Assembly (NCBI GenBank): GCA_905202485.1
Contig: CAJKRY010000006.1
Coordinates: 1 to 64,000, forward strand
Source of the DNA: an uncultured Methanomassiliicoccus sp.
GTDB lineage: Archaea > Thermoplasmatota > Thermoplasmata > Methanomassiliicoccales > Methanomassiliicoccaceae
Direction of reading: 5' to 3'
DNA: 64,000 bases
The notes under the pieces were generated by a model. It saw only the letters and a list, made by a program, of their open reading frames with translations. It did no database searches and was not told the origin of the DNA. Position numbers and translations under genes: made by a program. Numbering within the stretch: position 1 is the stretch's first letter; every line of letters begins with the position of its first letter. Positions 6,229 through 15,097 of the stretch are shown here, piece by piece.

Positions 6229-8589
6229 TTACAGTTGCATGGTGAATTTTGCATCCACCGAAGTTATCTGAATATTATACATGTTTTTCCCATCCAGAGA
6301 ATAGGGAATCCAGGTTACAGTAATCAGATCTTCGACGTTTATGGAGGTTTGGCTAGCTACCAGAAATGTCTTAGCCATGACCCAAGAATAGATGCCATCA
6401 GATTCATCACCAGAAAAAATGGTCAACTTATTGGCCGTTGCGACATTTTGAGCAAACTGTTTTGCAGCTTCCAGATCAAAGTCTGAACTTGTGAAAGAGA
6501 TTATGCCCATGTCTCCTGACATATCTTTGTAAATCTTCATTGATTCTTCAAGGACCAATATATCTTCAGGAACCAAACTTGAATCGGGGAACGCAGCGTT
6601 CAGCAGATTCAACAGTTCATTGACGTTCAGGTTCATATCCATGCAATAATCAATGACTGCATTTTCGTAAGGCTCCGGAAACTGGAATCCAGCAAAGCTT
6701 TCAATCCAAGGCTCATTAAACATCAGATTATTTAATTCAAAACCTGGAATTGATATGTTGCTGAGATTCATGCTGATTGAAGCATTGACTGCAAATATCC
6801 TCATTTCTGGATTGTAGCCTAAAAGATTGTAATCATCCTCAATTTCTTCAAACGAGATTATTACGAGATCTTCAAATGTGAATTTTCCATTTGCCACTTC
6901 CAGTGTTTTAGCTAAAATTACTGGAGAGTTGTAATGTCCGTCGTCGACTGTAGCGCTGACGAGTTTGAGTCCGTTTAGATCTTTGATTTTATTGATTTCA
7001 TTCCCGATAGCATCATATGTCAGTTTGTGACCGCTTTTATCAATTACATCAATGTAGCCGATTGTACATTTGATGCTGCTGAGTCCATTCAGGAAACTCT
7101 CAAACCCTTTACGCTCCTCGCTGCTCATGCTGTCTTTGATGGTTATTTTATCCAAGAATCCAGACAGAGATGAACCGCTGAAGTCTATTTCAACAAGGTT
7201 CTCAAATCCGGAACCGGTGTACGGGGCGGGGATCGAAAATCCAGCTAGATAATCTACCCATGCATCCGAGGATGATTCGGATTTAGTTATGGAAACTCCA
7301 ATTTCTTTCAGAGGATTGAAATTAAGCAGCATTACTGAAAGATCTGCCTCATGAAGCGGATAAAGTCTGAAAGAATCGTCGCCATGGGACTCCAGATCCA
7401 TGTCATTCAGGCTGGCCACGATGATATAACTTACACCGTCAACAGACTTAATGCCGATCCAGGTGTGGGGGTCGGCAGAAACCGCTTCAGAAAATGGATA
7501 CTGATCGAAGCCATCGGATTTTAGTGATTTAACATAATCCAAGAATTGAGATTCGTTATAACTGTGTACTGAAACCGATCGAAATTCCCAGTTGAGGTTA
7601 GAAACGTCGAAGTATTTTAAAAACTCAGATGGGAGGTCATCCGGCATTTCGTCTTCCAAGAGATCAAAGAGGTCTGATCCAACATAGTATTCCACGGTAG
7701 ATGAGGCGCGCGGAGCGTCAATTCCAAACATGTCAGGCCACAGAAGCCCATCATAAGCGATTACATAATATGAAGAGTAATCAGGGTCGCATTCCACCAA
7801 ATTTTTTTCGGGAATGAATTCAGTATCATCAGCTATCGCAGATTCATTATGCGACAATGAATAAACAAGAATCTTTGATGGATCTTCTTCGTCTTTAAGA
7901 GAATAGTTGAGATAAAGCTTAATGAAATCATCTGGATCTGAGACGTTTTTATCATCAACAGTAAATATCACATTGTAAAACGGCCTGTCTCCAACAAGAT
8001 CTGCTTCTTCATTGGATAATGCCGCTTTATTTCCAGCAGATATTGAAAATTTGAATACTGAATCTTTGGTAATATTGTTATTTTCGCGCAGATCTTCAAT
8101 GTCCAGAATGATGCAGCCATTGGGAACAGCCAGCATTACTTCTTCCAGATAATCTTCCAGTTTTATGAGATCAGAACCTTTGACGGCTATCGAATCTGTT
8201 TCGCTGCTCTTTATGTTCCAGATGGTGATGCTTGGATCGCTCGTTATCTCATTCCAGTCGTCATCATCAATATCAATCAATTCTGCCCATTTGGCGAAAA
8301 GTTTCGTATCTCCAGACGGAATTTCATCAAAGGTGAATGGTGCTGTCAAACTTTCATCTGAATACCAGCCGAGGAATTCAGATCCTGATTTCGTTGGATT
8401 GGATGGGGCGACGGCAGGCGAGTTATTATCAAAAGTTACTGAAGATACATCGCTTCCGCCGTTGCTCTCAAACGACAAGGTATATTCATTTTTAGAATCG
8501 TCATTTGAAGACACATAATAAACCGCCACGCCAATTACAACGACTGCCAATACCACTACGATTATAGCCATTGTAAGTTTCTTTGACAT
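6229..8589 (-). CDS. Membrane-anchored surface protein with InlB/Listeria-Bacteroides repeat
   Basis: 786 residues. An N-terminal membrane segment at about 6-27 (MAIIVVVLAVVVIGVAVYY) acts as signal anchor, leaving the rest outside the cell. Residues about 36-95 form one InlB B-type repeat (YTLSFESNGGS ... FLGWYSDESL ... LFAKW). The remaining 690 residues are acidic, rich in D/E/S/N, with recurring short segments (IPGFELNN, FPEPYENAV, IPAPYTGSG) suggesting diverged internal repeats. InlB-type repeats are typical of surface proteins in gut Methanomassiliicoccales and their bacterial neighbours. The start ATG at 8589 fits the signal anchor. Role is inferred as adhesion or host/partner contact; no enzyme motif is seen. 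Confidence 0.75.
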   Translation of the reverse strand: MSKKLTMAIIVVVLAVVVIGVAVYYVSSNDDSKNEYTLSFESNGGSDVSSVTFDNNSPAVAPSNPTKSGSEFLGWYSDESLTAPFTFDEIPSGDTKLFAKWAELIDIDDDDWNEITSDPSITIWNIKSSETDSIAVKGSDLIKLEDYLEEVMLAVPNGCIILDIEDLRENNNITKDSVFKFSISAGNKAALSNEEADLVGDRPFYNVIFTVDDKNVSDPDDFIKLYLNYSLKDEEDPSKILVYSLSHNESAIADDTEFIPEKNLVECDPDYSSYYVIAYDGLLWPDMFGIDAPRASSTVEYYVGSDLFDLLEDEMPDDLPSEFLKYFDVSNLNWEFRSVSVHSYNESQFLDYVKSLKSDGFDQYPFSEAVSADPHTWIGIKSVDGVSYIIVASLNDMDLESHGDDSFRLYPLHEADLSVMLLNFNPLKEIGVSITKSESSSDAWVDYLAGFSIPAPYTGSGFENLVEIDFSGSSLSGFLDKITIKDSMSSEERKGFESFLNGLSSIKCTIGYIDVIDKSGHKLTYDAIGNEINKIKDLNGLKLVSATVDDGHYNSPVILAKTLEVANGKFTFEDLVIISFEEIEDDYNLLGYNPEMRIFAVNASISMNLSNISIPGFELNNLMFNEPWIESFAGFQFPEPYENAVIDYCMDMNLNVNELLNLLNAAFPDSSLVPEDILVLEESMKIYKDMSGDMGIISFTSSDFDLEAAKQFAQNVATANKLTIFSGDESDGIYSWVMAKTFLVASQTSINVEDLITVTWIPYSLDGKNMYNIQITSVDAKFTMQL

Positions 8590-9027
8590 AGACTTCCCTC
8601 AATTTTGCTTTGAGTCGAAAAAGCAGGAGTGAATAGGAATGTCACTATTTCTACATGGCGCTAGGCATATTATCTCGAAAAATACAAGCCAATTATTTTA
8701 GAAAAACTAAACACGTTTTGGGGGACCCCATCCGGTCCCCCCATGTGCATTTATGAGTATTTCTTAAACTTCTTCCCATCCTATGAAGAATAATGCCATA
8801 CTCTGTTTTTATTTGCATCCCATCATGCGTGTCAGACAAAGGTCAGACGATTTTCCATATTAAAAGATCATATATTTAAAACATACTGCAAAATTAACAA
8901 CCAAAAATCAAAGATATTTACCATCCAACATTGTGACCATGTTGCTTGTCAGACCAATTGCAGACACATTTTTGATTTGCAAAGCTTTTTGACCTTCCTC
9001 AGTGATACCTTGCCATTCGGTGATCGG
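8590..9027. other. Divergent intergenic region with a GC-rich hairpin
   Basis: About 440 bases between the leftward surface-protein gene and the rightward TPR gene, presumably with both promoters. It holds the hairpin at 8720-8741. A 33-codon rightward ORF from ATG 8653 runs through that hairpin but has no ribosome site. No RNA family is recognised. Confidence 0.45.
8720..8741. other. 8-bp hairpin GGGGGACC-CCATCC-GGTCCCCC
   Basis: A perfect GC-rich stem with a 6-base loop, isolated in AT-rich DNA between divergent genes. It cannot terminate either neighbour in the usual way. Compare the similar isolated hairpin at 4690-4710, also between divergent genes. Confidence 0.5.
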
Positions 9028-12000
9028 ATGGGATTCATAGAATCGTTAAGAGACAAAGACGCTAAAAGTCTCCAAAAAGCTAACAAAGCAATAGAAACTG
9101 CACAAGAGGCATTTGATTCTGGAGATATGAAAAACGTCTCTGAACAGATTGATAATGCTAAAGAGATCTTGCTCAGCGAGGAAGAGAATGAGTTTGAAAA
9201 TTACCCAGCGTTTCCCGAATATTTACTGAAACTTTCAGCCACGCTGCTGAAGTTAGAACGTTATGATGATGTTATCGCAGCGTCCGATAAGGCAATAGGC
9301 GTGAACAATGAGCTTCTAAAAGCATGGCATAATAAATTCTTAGCATTGTTTTCCAAAGGATCATACGAAGAAGCATTGGAATCAGTAAGTCATGCAATTG
9401 AACTAGATGTATATAATAAACAGCTAGCGATAGACCATGCAACCGTCCTCACCAAACTCGGAAAGATTGATGATGCTGTGGCTGAAGCAAGACAGCTCAT
9501 CGAAAGAGATTCAGATTATATGCCGGCTTATGACCTCCTCATCGAGTTTGACGACCCGACGCTGTGGGGTACAAAAAAAGCTGAAATTCTAATGAATTCC
9601 GGACAGAGCGTCGAATCAATTCAGACACTGGATCAAGTCTTAGATCATTCACCTGGTGATGTCCAAGCAATGCTCTTAACAGCAGATGTGATGAGAACGG
9701 AACGACAATATGTAGAAGCTTCAAAGGTTTATGATGAAGTTCTTCACATTGATCCCAACTCTGTAGAAGGCAACCTGGGAAAAGCAAGAACAATCAGAGC
9801 TTTCGAATCTGTTGAGAATTCTATTGATTATTATAAATGCGCACTTAAAAACGATTCTGAAAGTAAGGAAATAAAGCTCGAATTAGCATCTGCGTATGAG
9901 TCAATTGGAATGGTTGAAAAAGCAGAGATGCTGAACAGAGAAGTTCTGGCAAAGGATGAAAAATGCATTGAAGCGATGGAGGGAATATACCGTACAACCC
10001 TTACTCAGAATAAATGGGAAGATTTAATCGAAATCGCATACGTGCTGATGCAGTATGAACCTAGTGTAGAATACTGCTATTCAATTATCGATTCATTAGT
10101 AAAACTCCACAGAATGGAAGAAGCTCTTGAGAAATCAGAGTCTGCGTTACTTTCATTCCCAGATGATTTCGGACTACTGGTAAAGCGCAAGAATATTGCC
10201 ATATCAATTGGGATTAATGAAGAAACAATAAGATATATCGAAGCAGTGCTTGAAAAAATGCCAGACGATCTCGAAGCAATGTATGAGACTGGTGTGGCAT
10301 ATAATACCATACAGCATTACACAGATGCCATTAAGATCTTAGAGAAAGCATCGAAAAACTTCCCAGAAGAACAAAAAGTTTTGGAGGCCCTGAAAGATGC
10401 ATACAAAGGCGATGGAAGGGATAAGGAAGTTTTAGACATCTCGCTAGAGATTTTGAAAATGAATCCAGAGAATATAGGCAGCCTTCTGGATTGTGCTATC
10501 GCATACGACAGACTGGGGAAGTCTGCAGAATCAATAGGATACTATGAAGATGTTTTACACAGAGATCCTCACAATGCGATTGCATTTCATAACCTATGTA
10601 TCGAACTGTTCTCAGAGAAAATGTTCGCTCGCAGCCTTGAACTTGCATCAGAAGGCACAGAAATATTCCCAGATGATCCTTCATTCTGGAGAATCAAAGG
10701 TGATTCACTTTACGGATTATTCAGATTTTCAGAAGCTACAGAAGCTCTTGATAAGGCTATAGAACTTGATCCAACAAATAAAGATGTTTGGTGTGCACAC
10801 GCACTATCATTAGCATCGGATAGTAGATTCGAAGAAGCACTCATATCGTATGATAAAGCGCTTGAGATCTGTCCTGATGATCTCTTTGTATTATATAATA
10901 AAGGAATTGCATATGCTTCATTAGACCAGCATGAGAAAGCTGTAGAGTGCTTTGACAAATACATCCAGATAGATGACAGTAACCTTCAGGTCTATGCCAT
11001 AGAGGGAAAATCATTTGCAAAACTTGGCATGCATGTTGAAGCAGTGAATAGTTTTGATAAGGCTCTTTCTGCAGGATACAGGGATGTAGGAATTATAATT
11101 GATAAGAAAGAATCATTAAAAGAACTTGATAGACCAACAGATCTACTTGCCACATGCAATCAGATTCTTAAATTTGATCCAGAAAACAAAATCACTCTGA
11201 TTGATAAAGGAAACGTCCTCTACAAAATGGAAAGGCTAAATGATGCTTTAAAAGTATACAACAAAGTTCTGGAAATAGACCCATTTGAAGAAGATACGTT
11301 AGAATCCAAAAGAAAGATTCTAGAGTCTAAAGAAGACTATTTGGGCATAATCGAAGTGTGTAGTACACTGATTCAAGTTGATACAGATAATATAGATGCA
11401 TATTTCAACCGCGCTGAAGCGCTACACACATTACATCGAAGAGACGATGCCCTGGAAGATTACAACCATATTTTACTAATTCAGCCGGATAACACTTTGG
11501 CAGCAGAGAAAAAAGCAGACGTCCACATGGAACTGCAAGACTACCTCTCTGCTGCGAATGCTTACGATTACGTATGGAAATTAAAACCGGAAAATGCGGT
11601 TCTGGCTGATAAAAAAGGAAAGGCCCTGCTTCTCAACGGCAATGTGGAGGAAGCTCTGAAAGCATTTAATGATGCAATCAAGATAGATCCAGAAAATGAT
11701 GAATTCTATGTAGACCGTGGCCGCACATATGCATACATCGGAGATATTGACAGAGCATTGGATGAGCTGGATAAGGCTCACAGCCTGAACGCCAGCAATG
11801 CTGATGCCTGGCGCGTTAAAGGTAATATCTACTTCAAATTAAACGATAAGGAGACGTCTGTAAATTGTTACAGGCGTGCAGTAGAATTCGGAAGCACAAC
11901 TTCTGAAACATATCAAGCCTTAGCAAAAGCGGAAGAATCCATAGGCCATCTAGACGAAGCATTAGATGCGTATATGTCTGCTACCAGGACAGATAAAGAC

Positions 12001-13464
12001 AGTTCTACATTATGGGCGCATATAGGTACTGTACAAGCAAAACTGGGAAAACTGTCTGAAGCAATTTTCAGTTTTGACAAAGCACTTTCAATTGATGAAC
12101 ATAATACGACTGCATGGCTGAATAAAGCCGCCGCTCTGGGAAAAATGGAAGAAAATGCGGAGGCACTGCAGTGTTACCAGACGATTTTAGATTACGAACC
12201 TGAAAATAAATATGCCTGGCTGGGCCAGGGCCGCATATATCTCCGTAACAATGAACTTGATAAGTCAAAATATGCCTTTGAAAGATCACTGCAGATTGAT
12301 TCAAACTTCAAGTTGGCACTTGACGGCAGTGCAGAGCTCAACGGCAGGATTAAAGAAGAAGAGACTGAGGCATATGCAGCTAAATTACTGAGATTTGAGC
12401 ATAAACGTGAACGGAGCATCAGCAGGGATGAGGCGGCTAGAGATGTGGGAATTCCAGAAAGTTTCTTAGATCTTGTGAATGAACGTCTAAAGTCTAAGGA
12501 AGATGTGAATATTGCATCAATGTCAACCGAAGAGTTTGATTCCTATGAACAGGTTTCTAAAACAATCCTCCTGAGAACGCTGGGAAATCCAGAATATGGC
12601 AGAAAGGGACTCTACCTTTCAGAAGTGTATACTGCAATGGATGACCCAGATATAACCAAGGCAAAGAGAATATTGTCGTATATTAGTCAGGTAAACACTA
12701 TGAAATTCCCGACGCAGGCCCCCGACAAAGAAACTGAGAGACTGCTGCGCACTGTGTTTACCATGCCTTCGGAATACTACACAACTCTGAAACTCATGGA
12801 AACTCTGGACATCGGGATATACATGGCCAGACAACTTATGACTATCATCAATTCATCAAGTGCGACATCATACAAAGACAATCAGAAATATTCTGAGGAA
12901 GCTTATGAGCCTCAGCCGCTTAAGAAAGATGTGTCGCTGTTTAAAAAGAAACAACCTGAAGAAACCAAAGTACAGAAACCGATCGACAGATCGAAAGCAG
13001 TTGATGTTTATTACAATACCAAATCTGCCCAGTACCGCGGCAGGAACTGCATATTCCATGATGAGCAGGTAGTAGCTGCATGTCCTAAATGCGGCACCCT
13101 GATGTGTATGCAGTGTGCATCTAACTTTGAGTCCTGTCCGCGCTGCCACATACCACTTAACTTCAAGAGTGGTGAGGAAGAAGAAGAGGAAGGATCAGAG
13201 GTTGTTCTGACAGAAAAACAGATCAAAGCTATGCACCAGAAATGGGCAATGAAAAGAATGGCTGAAGCTGAACGCACACAACTGAAAAAAGACAGTTATC
13301 ACCAGTATCCTAAAACAGACAAAGAAGAAATGTCTACCAGATTGATGCGCAATGCTGGCATACTTCCTGAAGAACAGCAGAAAAAGAAGAAAGAGGTATC
13401 TCAGGAAGAAGATGAAGAGCAGTCAGAAGAAAACTACGGCGGCAGAGATTACTACAGACTATAA
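9028..13464 (+). CDS. Giant TPR protein with C-terminal zinc-binding module
   Basis: 1478 residues from ATG 9028, preceded by CGGTGAT (ribosome site). The frame stays open upstream to a TTG at 8977, but that option lacks a ribosome site. From about residue 80 to 1080 the protein is almost entirely tetratricopeptide repeats, near 30 copies of the 34-residue unit (for example AIELDPTNKDVWCAHALSLA, ALEICPDDLFVLYNKGIAYA). A non-repeat region follows, with a B-box/RING-like zinc module at about 1340-1376 (C..H, CPKC, CMQC, CPRC) and an acidic tail (EEEEEE, QSEENYGG). TPR arrays are protein-interaction scaffolds; partners are unknown. No signal peptide, so cytoplasmic. It is alone in its transcript, convergent with truD with two bases between stops. 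Confidence 0.85.
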   Translation: MGFIESLRDKDAKSLQKANKAIETAQEAFDSGDMKNVSEQIDNAKEILLSEEENEFENYPAFPEYLLKLSATLLKLERYDDVIAASDKAIGVNNELLKAWHNKFLALFSKGSYEEALESVSHAIELDVYNKQLAIDHATVLTKLGKIDDAVAEARQLIERDSDYMPAYDLLIEFDDPTLWGTKKAEILMNSGQSVESIQTLDQVLDHSPGDVQAMLLTADVMRTERQYVEASKVYDEVLHIDPNSVEGNLGKARTIRAFESVENSIDYYKCALKNDSESKEIKLELASAYESIGMVEKAEMLNREVLAKDEKCIEAMEGIYRTTLTQNKWEDLIEIAYVLMQYEPSVEYCYSIIDSLVKLHRMEEALEKSESALLSFPDDFGLLVKRKNIAISIGINEETIRYIEAVLEKMPDDLEAMYETGVAYNTIQHYTDAIKILEKASKNFPEEQKVLEALKDAYKGDGRDKEVLDISLEILKMNPENIGSLLDCAIAYDRLGKSAESIGYYEDVLHRDPHNAIAFHNLCIELFSEKMFARSLELASEGTEIFPDDPSFWRIKGDSLYGLFRFSEATEALDKAIELDPTNKDVWCAHALSLASDSRFEEALISYDKALEICPDDLFVLYNKGIAYASLDQHEKAVECFDKYIQIDDSNLQVYAIEGKSFAKLGMHVEAVNSFDKALSAGYRDVGIIIDKKESLKELDRPTDLLATCNQILKFDPENKITLIDKGNVLYKMERLNDALKVYNKVLEIDPFEEDTLESKRKILESKEDYLGIIEVCSTLIQVDTDNIDAYFNRAEALHTLHRRDDALEDYNHILLIQPDNTLAAEKKADVHMELQDYLSAANAYDYVWKLKPENAVLADKKGKALLLNGNVEEALKAFNDAIKIDPENDEFYVDRGRTYAYIGDIDRALDELDKAHSLNASNADAWRVKGNIYFKLNDKETSVNCYRRAVEFGSTTSETYQALAKAEESIGHLDEALDAYMSATRTDKDSSTLWAHIGTVQAKLGKLSEAIFSFDKALSIDEHNTTAWLNKAAALGKMEENAEALQCYQTILDYEPENKYAWLGQGRIYLRNNELDKSKYAFERSLQIDSNFKLALDGSAELNGRIKEEETEAYAAKLLRFEHKRERSISRDEAARDVGIPESFLDLVNERLKSKEDVNIASMSTEEFDSYEQVSKTILLRTLGNPEYGRKGLYLSEVYTAMDDPDITKAKRILSYISQVNTMKFPTQAPDKETERLLRTVFTMPSEYYTTLKLMETLDIGIYMARQLMTIINSSSATSYKDNQKYSEEAYEPQPLKKDVSLFKKKQPEETKVQKPIDRSKAVDVYYNTKSAQYRGRNCIFHDEQVVAACPKCGTLMCMQCASNFESCPRCHIPLNFKSGEEEEEEGSEVVLTEKQIKAMHQKWAMKRMAEAERTQLKKDSYHQYPKTDKEEMSTRLMRNAGILPEEQQKKKKEVSQEEDEEQSEENYGGRDYYRL

Positions 13465-13466
13465 AA

Positions 13467-14771
13467 TCAGCTGTAATCCATCAGAGTTCCATTTTTCATG
13501 AACTCTCTCAGAACTACAGTAGCGTAGCAGCCTTTGTTTAGTGAGAACGAGAAAAGTGTGCAGTCATCAAGCACACGACTTTCCATTTCAGATACAGTTC
13601 CTAAAATCTCTCTTCTGCTGCCTTTAGAACTACATTGATGAATTAAAGGAATCATGAAGTCAGATGCTGAAAGATGCTCTTCTTCGATTATTTTTCTTTC
13701 AATCTCACCAGGAACTCCTTCGGAGAGCATAGAATCAGTGCCGAACAGCACGGAGCTGATAAATGCCTTTCCTTTTTTAACCTGCCTCTCTACAAGGTCT
13801 ATATTATTTTCAGTAGCGGGCACGCCGTGATCATGATCCGGCAGACCACTTCTGTCTGCGGGGAGTACAACATCTCCGATTACAGGTCTGTTTAACGGAA
13901 GACCCTGCCTTATGCGCTCACTCAGCATTCTGTTGAAAAGATACGACTGATACGCATGAATAAACATCATCTGAAGGTTTGGAGGAAGAACTTCGATTGA
14001 ACCTGCGTAATCCCCTGGATTCCTTGCAAGATATCCAATCATCATACGTTCAAATGTAAGTGTTTTTGGATAATACTCCAGAGCTCTTTCAAAATCCATG
14101 TCAGCCTCAAGCTGTGCTCTGGCTTCCCGTGTATCTTCTCCTTCTGTCGGCAGAGGATTGGCCGCATAAGTCATAACAGCTTTCTCCAGATTACCTTTGG
14201 CTATCCATTTCCCAACCAAATGAGTTACGGGTCTGACAGCACCGAATCTCTGCACACCAAAGAAATTAGGGAATCCGCCTATTTCCGAAAGCTGAGCTTC
14301 AGTCTGAGAAATAGAAGCCTGTATTTCCTCTTTGCTGAGCGGAGAATTGCGGCATTTTATAATGAACTTGTTTCCAATCAAATCTCCAATTGTCAAAGGC
14401 TTCTTTGATCTATATACATCAGAGACGGTTATCTGATGAAGCTGAAGGTCTTTGACCGCCTCCACAGGAGCCTGGAATGACATTAGTTGAGATGTTATGC
14501 CTCTTTTATCTTTAGTACCGGCAAAGCCTATTCTATCCCTGCTAATCCGAAGTGCTTTGGAGAGTTCTCTTACCAAACGATTAGTTTCCCAGTTTTGAGA
14601 AGTTACTTTAGCAATGGAATATGCGCCACTGCTGTCTTCGGCAGGGGGCAATGAAATCTCATTGACTATAAAATCTTCAGGCATTTGTTTAAGCCTGCCT
14701 CCAATCCCGGAGGAATCTGTAAAAAATACCTCGAGGCCTATTTCAGCCTCGGCACCTGTGCATTCTTGCAT
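13467..14771 (-). CDS. truD: tRNA pseudouridine(13) synthase TruD
   Basis: 434 residues, the usual archaeal TruD length. It isomerises U13 of tRNAs to pseudouridine. The catalytic motif GFAGTKDKRGITSQ (Asp near residue 88) is present, as are the family motifs PEDFIVNE near residue 31 and GFPNFFGVQRFG with RPVTH near 170. The middle holds the TRUD insertion domain. The ATG at 14771 is adjacent to the TAA of rpoL (TAAATG), so the two genes are co-transcribed and probably translationally coupled. Confidence 0.95.
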   Translation of the reverse strand: MQECTGAEAEIGLEVFFTDSSGIGGRLKQMPEDFIVNEISLPPAEDSSGAYSIAKVTSQNWETNRLVRELSKALRISRDRIGFAGTKDKRGITSQLMSFQAPVEAVKDLQLHQITVSDVYRSKKPLTIGDLIGNKFIIKCRNSPLSKEEIQASISQTEAQLSEIGGFPNFFGVQRFGAVRPVTHLVGKWIAKGNLEKAVMTYAANPLPTEGEDTREARAQLEADMDFERALEYYPKTLTFERMMIGYLARNPGDYAGSIEVLPPNLQMMFIHAYQSYLFNRMLSERIRQGLPLNRPVIGDVVLPADRSGLPDHDHGVPATENNIDLVERQVKKGKAFISSVLFGTDSMLSEGVPGEIERKIIEEEHLSASDFMIPLIHQCSSKGSRREILGTVSEMESRVLDDCTLFSFSLNKGCYATVVLREFMKNGTLMDYS

Positions 14772-15035
14772 TTACTTTAAATTCTCCAGCGCTTCTTTAT
14801 ACTCATTTGATAGTGTTTTTGCTGCTCTCTTGAGCGCTGTCTGAGGCTTTCCATTGTTTACCTTTATATACAATACTGGTAAATCCAATTCTGGGTGGCC
14901 TGTTATGTGCCTCACTTCATCTACTCCCTCATCTTTGATGAGTTCGTTGATTATTGGCTGAACAAGTGTCATGTCGGCATCTAGGAGTTGGATTCTTATG
15001 GAGTCCTTGTCCTTATCGAGGAGCTGAAGTTCCAT
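14772..15035 (-). CDS. rpoL: DNA-directed RNA polymerase subunit L (Rpb11-like)
   Basis: 87 residues from ATG 15035 (MELQLLDKDKDSIRIQLLD), the typical size of archaeal RpoL. It pairs with subunit D as the archaeal counterpart of the alpha dimer in polymerase assembly. The family pattern GHPELDLPVLYIKV and the helix KRAAKTLSNEYKEALE are clear. An upstream in-frame ATG at 15046 exists, but the TATA box centred near 15062 puts the transcript start about 27 bases downstream, right at ATG 15035, so a leaderless message with this start is favoured. truD follows with no gap. Confidence 0.93.
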   Translation of the reverse strand: MELQLLDKDKDSIRIQLLDADMTLVQPIINELIKDEGVDEVRHITGHPELDLPVLYIKVNNGKPQTALKRAAKTLSNEYKEALENLK

Positions 15036-15056
15036 GATGTGCTCCATACTGCGCCA

Positions 15057-15070
15057 CTTATATAATCTTT
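15057..15070 (-). promoter_or_regulatory. TATA-box promoter of rpoL-truD
   Basis: Reading leftward, AAAGATTATATAAG is a close match to an archaeal BRE plus TATA box. Its centre is about 27 bases from ATG 15035, the spacing expected for leaderless transcription. Confidence 0.75.
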
Positions 15071-15097
15071 CCTCGTGACACAATATTATTTACTACC

